Source of the DNA: an uncultured Selenomonadaceae bacterium
GTDB lineage: Bacteria > Bacillota > Negativicutes > Selenomonadales > Selenomonadaceae
Length of the DNA stretch: 64,000 nt
Assembly: GCA_905233135.1 (NCBI GenBank)
Contig: CAJOCQ010000007.1
Span: 1-64,000 of the forward strand
Reading direction: 5' to 3'
The notes beneath the pieces were generated by a model, which saw only the letters and a list, made by a program, of their open reading frames with translations, did not search any database and was not told where the DNA came from. The position numbers and the translations under genes were made by a program. Positions within the stretch are counted from its first letter, which is position 1. Every line of letters begins with the position of its first letter. Shown piece after piece: positions 63,198 to 64,000 of the stretch.

Positions 63198-63614
63198 ATG
63201 AATAAAATTGAACGTAACAAAAAAACTATGGAACGTTTTCAAACTTGTATCAATACCTGCGATAAAAATTTGGCTGAAGAATTGATTGACGCCAAGGCGG
63301 AATTTGCAAGCTTAATTTCTGATGAAAAACTTTACGGCGGCGCGGGCTATTTGTCGGTTGTCGAATTTATGCGCAAAAGTTTTTCTGATATTCATTGGGA
63401 AATTGTCGATACTGCGGTTGAAGAAAATAAAGTTGCAGTAAGCTGGATTTGTTCCGGTACGCACGACGGCGAATTTATGAATTTCCCGCCAAGCGGCAAA
63501 AAATTTTCTTTCAGCTGTATGAATTTTTATTATTTCAATGACGACGGCAAAATTATTAAAGACGTTGCCGCGCAGGGTATGATGGGGCTTTTTCAATCTT
63601 TAGGTTTAAAATAA
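63198..63614 (+). CDS. SnoaL-like (NTF2-fold) protein
   Basis: A 138-aa ester cyclase/SnoaL-like polyketide cyclase-fold protein, with ERFQTCINTCDKNLAEELI and WICSGTHDGEFMNFPPSGKKFSF. These proteins bind a small hydrophobic ligand and may catalyse simple isomerisation. No signal peptide, unlike the related gene at 61290. Start ATG follows AGGAGAG. It lies between an acetyltransferase and an aldo/keto reductase gene. Confidence 0.82.
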   Translation: MNKIERNKKTMERFQTCINTCDKNLAEELIDAKAEFASLISDEKLYGGAGYLSVVEFMRKSFSDIHWEIVDTAVEENKVAVSWICSGTHDGEFMNFPPSGKKFSFSCMNFYYFNDDGKIIKDVAAQGMMGLFQSLGLK

Positions 63615-63630
63615 ATTGGAGGTATTTTAA

Positions 63631-64000
63631 ATGCAGTATGTAAAATTTGGCAATACCGGTATGGACGTTTCAAAAATTTGTCTCGGTATGATGAGTTTCG
63701 GTAAACCCGGCAAAGAAAACGGCGTTTTTCCGTGGGCGAAAACTTACGACGAAGGCAAAGATATGTTTAAAAAAGCCGTCGAACTCGGAATTAATTATTT
63801 TGATACGGCGAACGTTTATCAAATGGGCTCCAGTGAAGAAATTACCGGACGCTTTATTAAAGATTTTGGGCTTGACCGTGATGAAATTGTTGTTGCAACA
63901 AAAGTAAATTTTGAAATGAGAATCGGACGCCCCAACGGCAAAGGTTGCTCCCGTAAAAATATTATGGCGGAAATTGACCACAGTTTGAAACGCTTGCAAA
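63631..64000 (+). CDS. Aldo/keto reductase, cut by the window end
   Basis: The first 123 codons of an aldo/keto reductase. MQYVKFGNTGMDVSKICLGMMSFG is the usual N-terminus, with the catalytic Asp-Tyr in INYFDTANVYQMGSSEE and the next conserved segment VATKVNFEMR. The enzyme would reduce an aldehyde or ketone with NADPH. It is the last gene of the series starting at 60368 that can be seen; the rest lies beyond the window. ATG follows TGGAGG. Confidence 0.9.
   Translation, partial: MQYVKFGNTGMDVSKICLGMMSFGKPGKENGVFPWAKTYDEGKDMFKKAVELGINYFDTANVYQMGSSEEITGRFIKDFGLDRDEIVVATKVNFEMRIGRPNGKGCSRKNIMAEIDHSLKRLQ

Noticed and set aside
1-64000. tRNA, rRNA, transposase or prophage
   Set aside because: I saw no tRNA-like cloverleaf with conserved TTCGAATC arm, no rRNA sequence, no transposase motifs and no phage structural genes.

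Overview
The window looks like a chromosomal segment of a diderm, anaerobic Firmicute of the class Negativicutes (Selenomonas/Phascolarctobacterium-like). This is inferred from the mix of Firmicute genes (rplU-prp-rpmA with a Prp-cleaved L27 extension, ThiT with a TPP riboswitch, class III ribonucleotide reductase, the large 2-hydroxyacyl-CoA dehydratase activase-type fusion) with outer-membrane export parts (TolC and MacA/HlyD adaptors). AGGAG-type ribosome sites followed by TTG or GTG starts are frequent. No species is claimed.

Layout. 1-556: eight copies of a 51-bp repeat. 557-7475: NHLM-type bacteriocin export operon (two HlyD-like adaptors, a C39 peptidase/ABC exporter and a second ABC exporter). 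7.5-8.9 kb: a structured repeat, an ECF-like sigma factor, a possible small structured RNA and an 86-aa peptide with a double-glycine-like leader end, the best candidate cargo of the exporter. 9.1-14.4 kb: radical SAM protein, type II restriction-modification pair, HMA protein plus Zn/Cd P-type ATPase, and an SDR. 14.4-18.4 kb: nonsense-broken DUF1810 gene, TPP riboswitch-thiT, subtype-B tannase, M48 protease. 18.5-21.5 kb: aminotransferase with an Lrp regulator, then SbcD. 21.5-27 kb: second structured repeat, then TolC and a MacA-like adaptor separated by a helicase-HNH nuclease plus an unknown partner. 27-32 kb: purA, ychF, a guanylate-kinase-like NTPase, and a flavin reductase-rubredoxin-rubrerythrin fusion.

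31.8-34.7 kb holds nrdD, which makes sense only as three exons separated by two group I introns of 283 and 397 nt with recognisable P/Q/R/S core elements. 35-36 kb is the L21/Prp/L27 operon with a promoter and probable L21 leader. 36.2-37.3 kb is a decayed RTX-like gene, followed by leuCD. 39.2-41.8 kb holds an intact capsular-polysaccharide-type glycosyltransferase and a frameshifted paralogue. Then come priA, a TAXI binding protein, an HNH nuclease, a decayed ATP-grasp/Gfo-Idh hybrid, the 1397-aa activase fusion and small membrane proteins.

52-57.5 kb is a minus-strand cluster: MFS transporter, rpe (with a natural hexahistidine tail), a glycosyltransferase switched out of frame by a 10-nt G tract (probable phase variation), a PHP phosphatase translationally coupled to it, and XpaC/TM2. 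57.6-64 kb: AAA ATPase, cysteine-cluster protein, DJ-1, TIGR04076 protein, rpiB, and an operon of DUF362, NTF2-like, SDR, acetyltransferase, NTF2-like and aldo/keto reductase genes; the last is cut by the window end.

Most notable: twin group I introns in nrdD, the G10-tract glycosyltransferase, the exporter with its candidate precursor and 51-bp repeats, a two-copy intergenic element with compensatory base changes, and the helicase-HNH cassette lying between tolC and macA.
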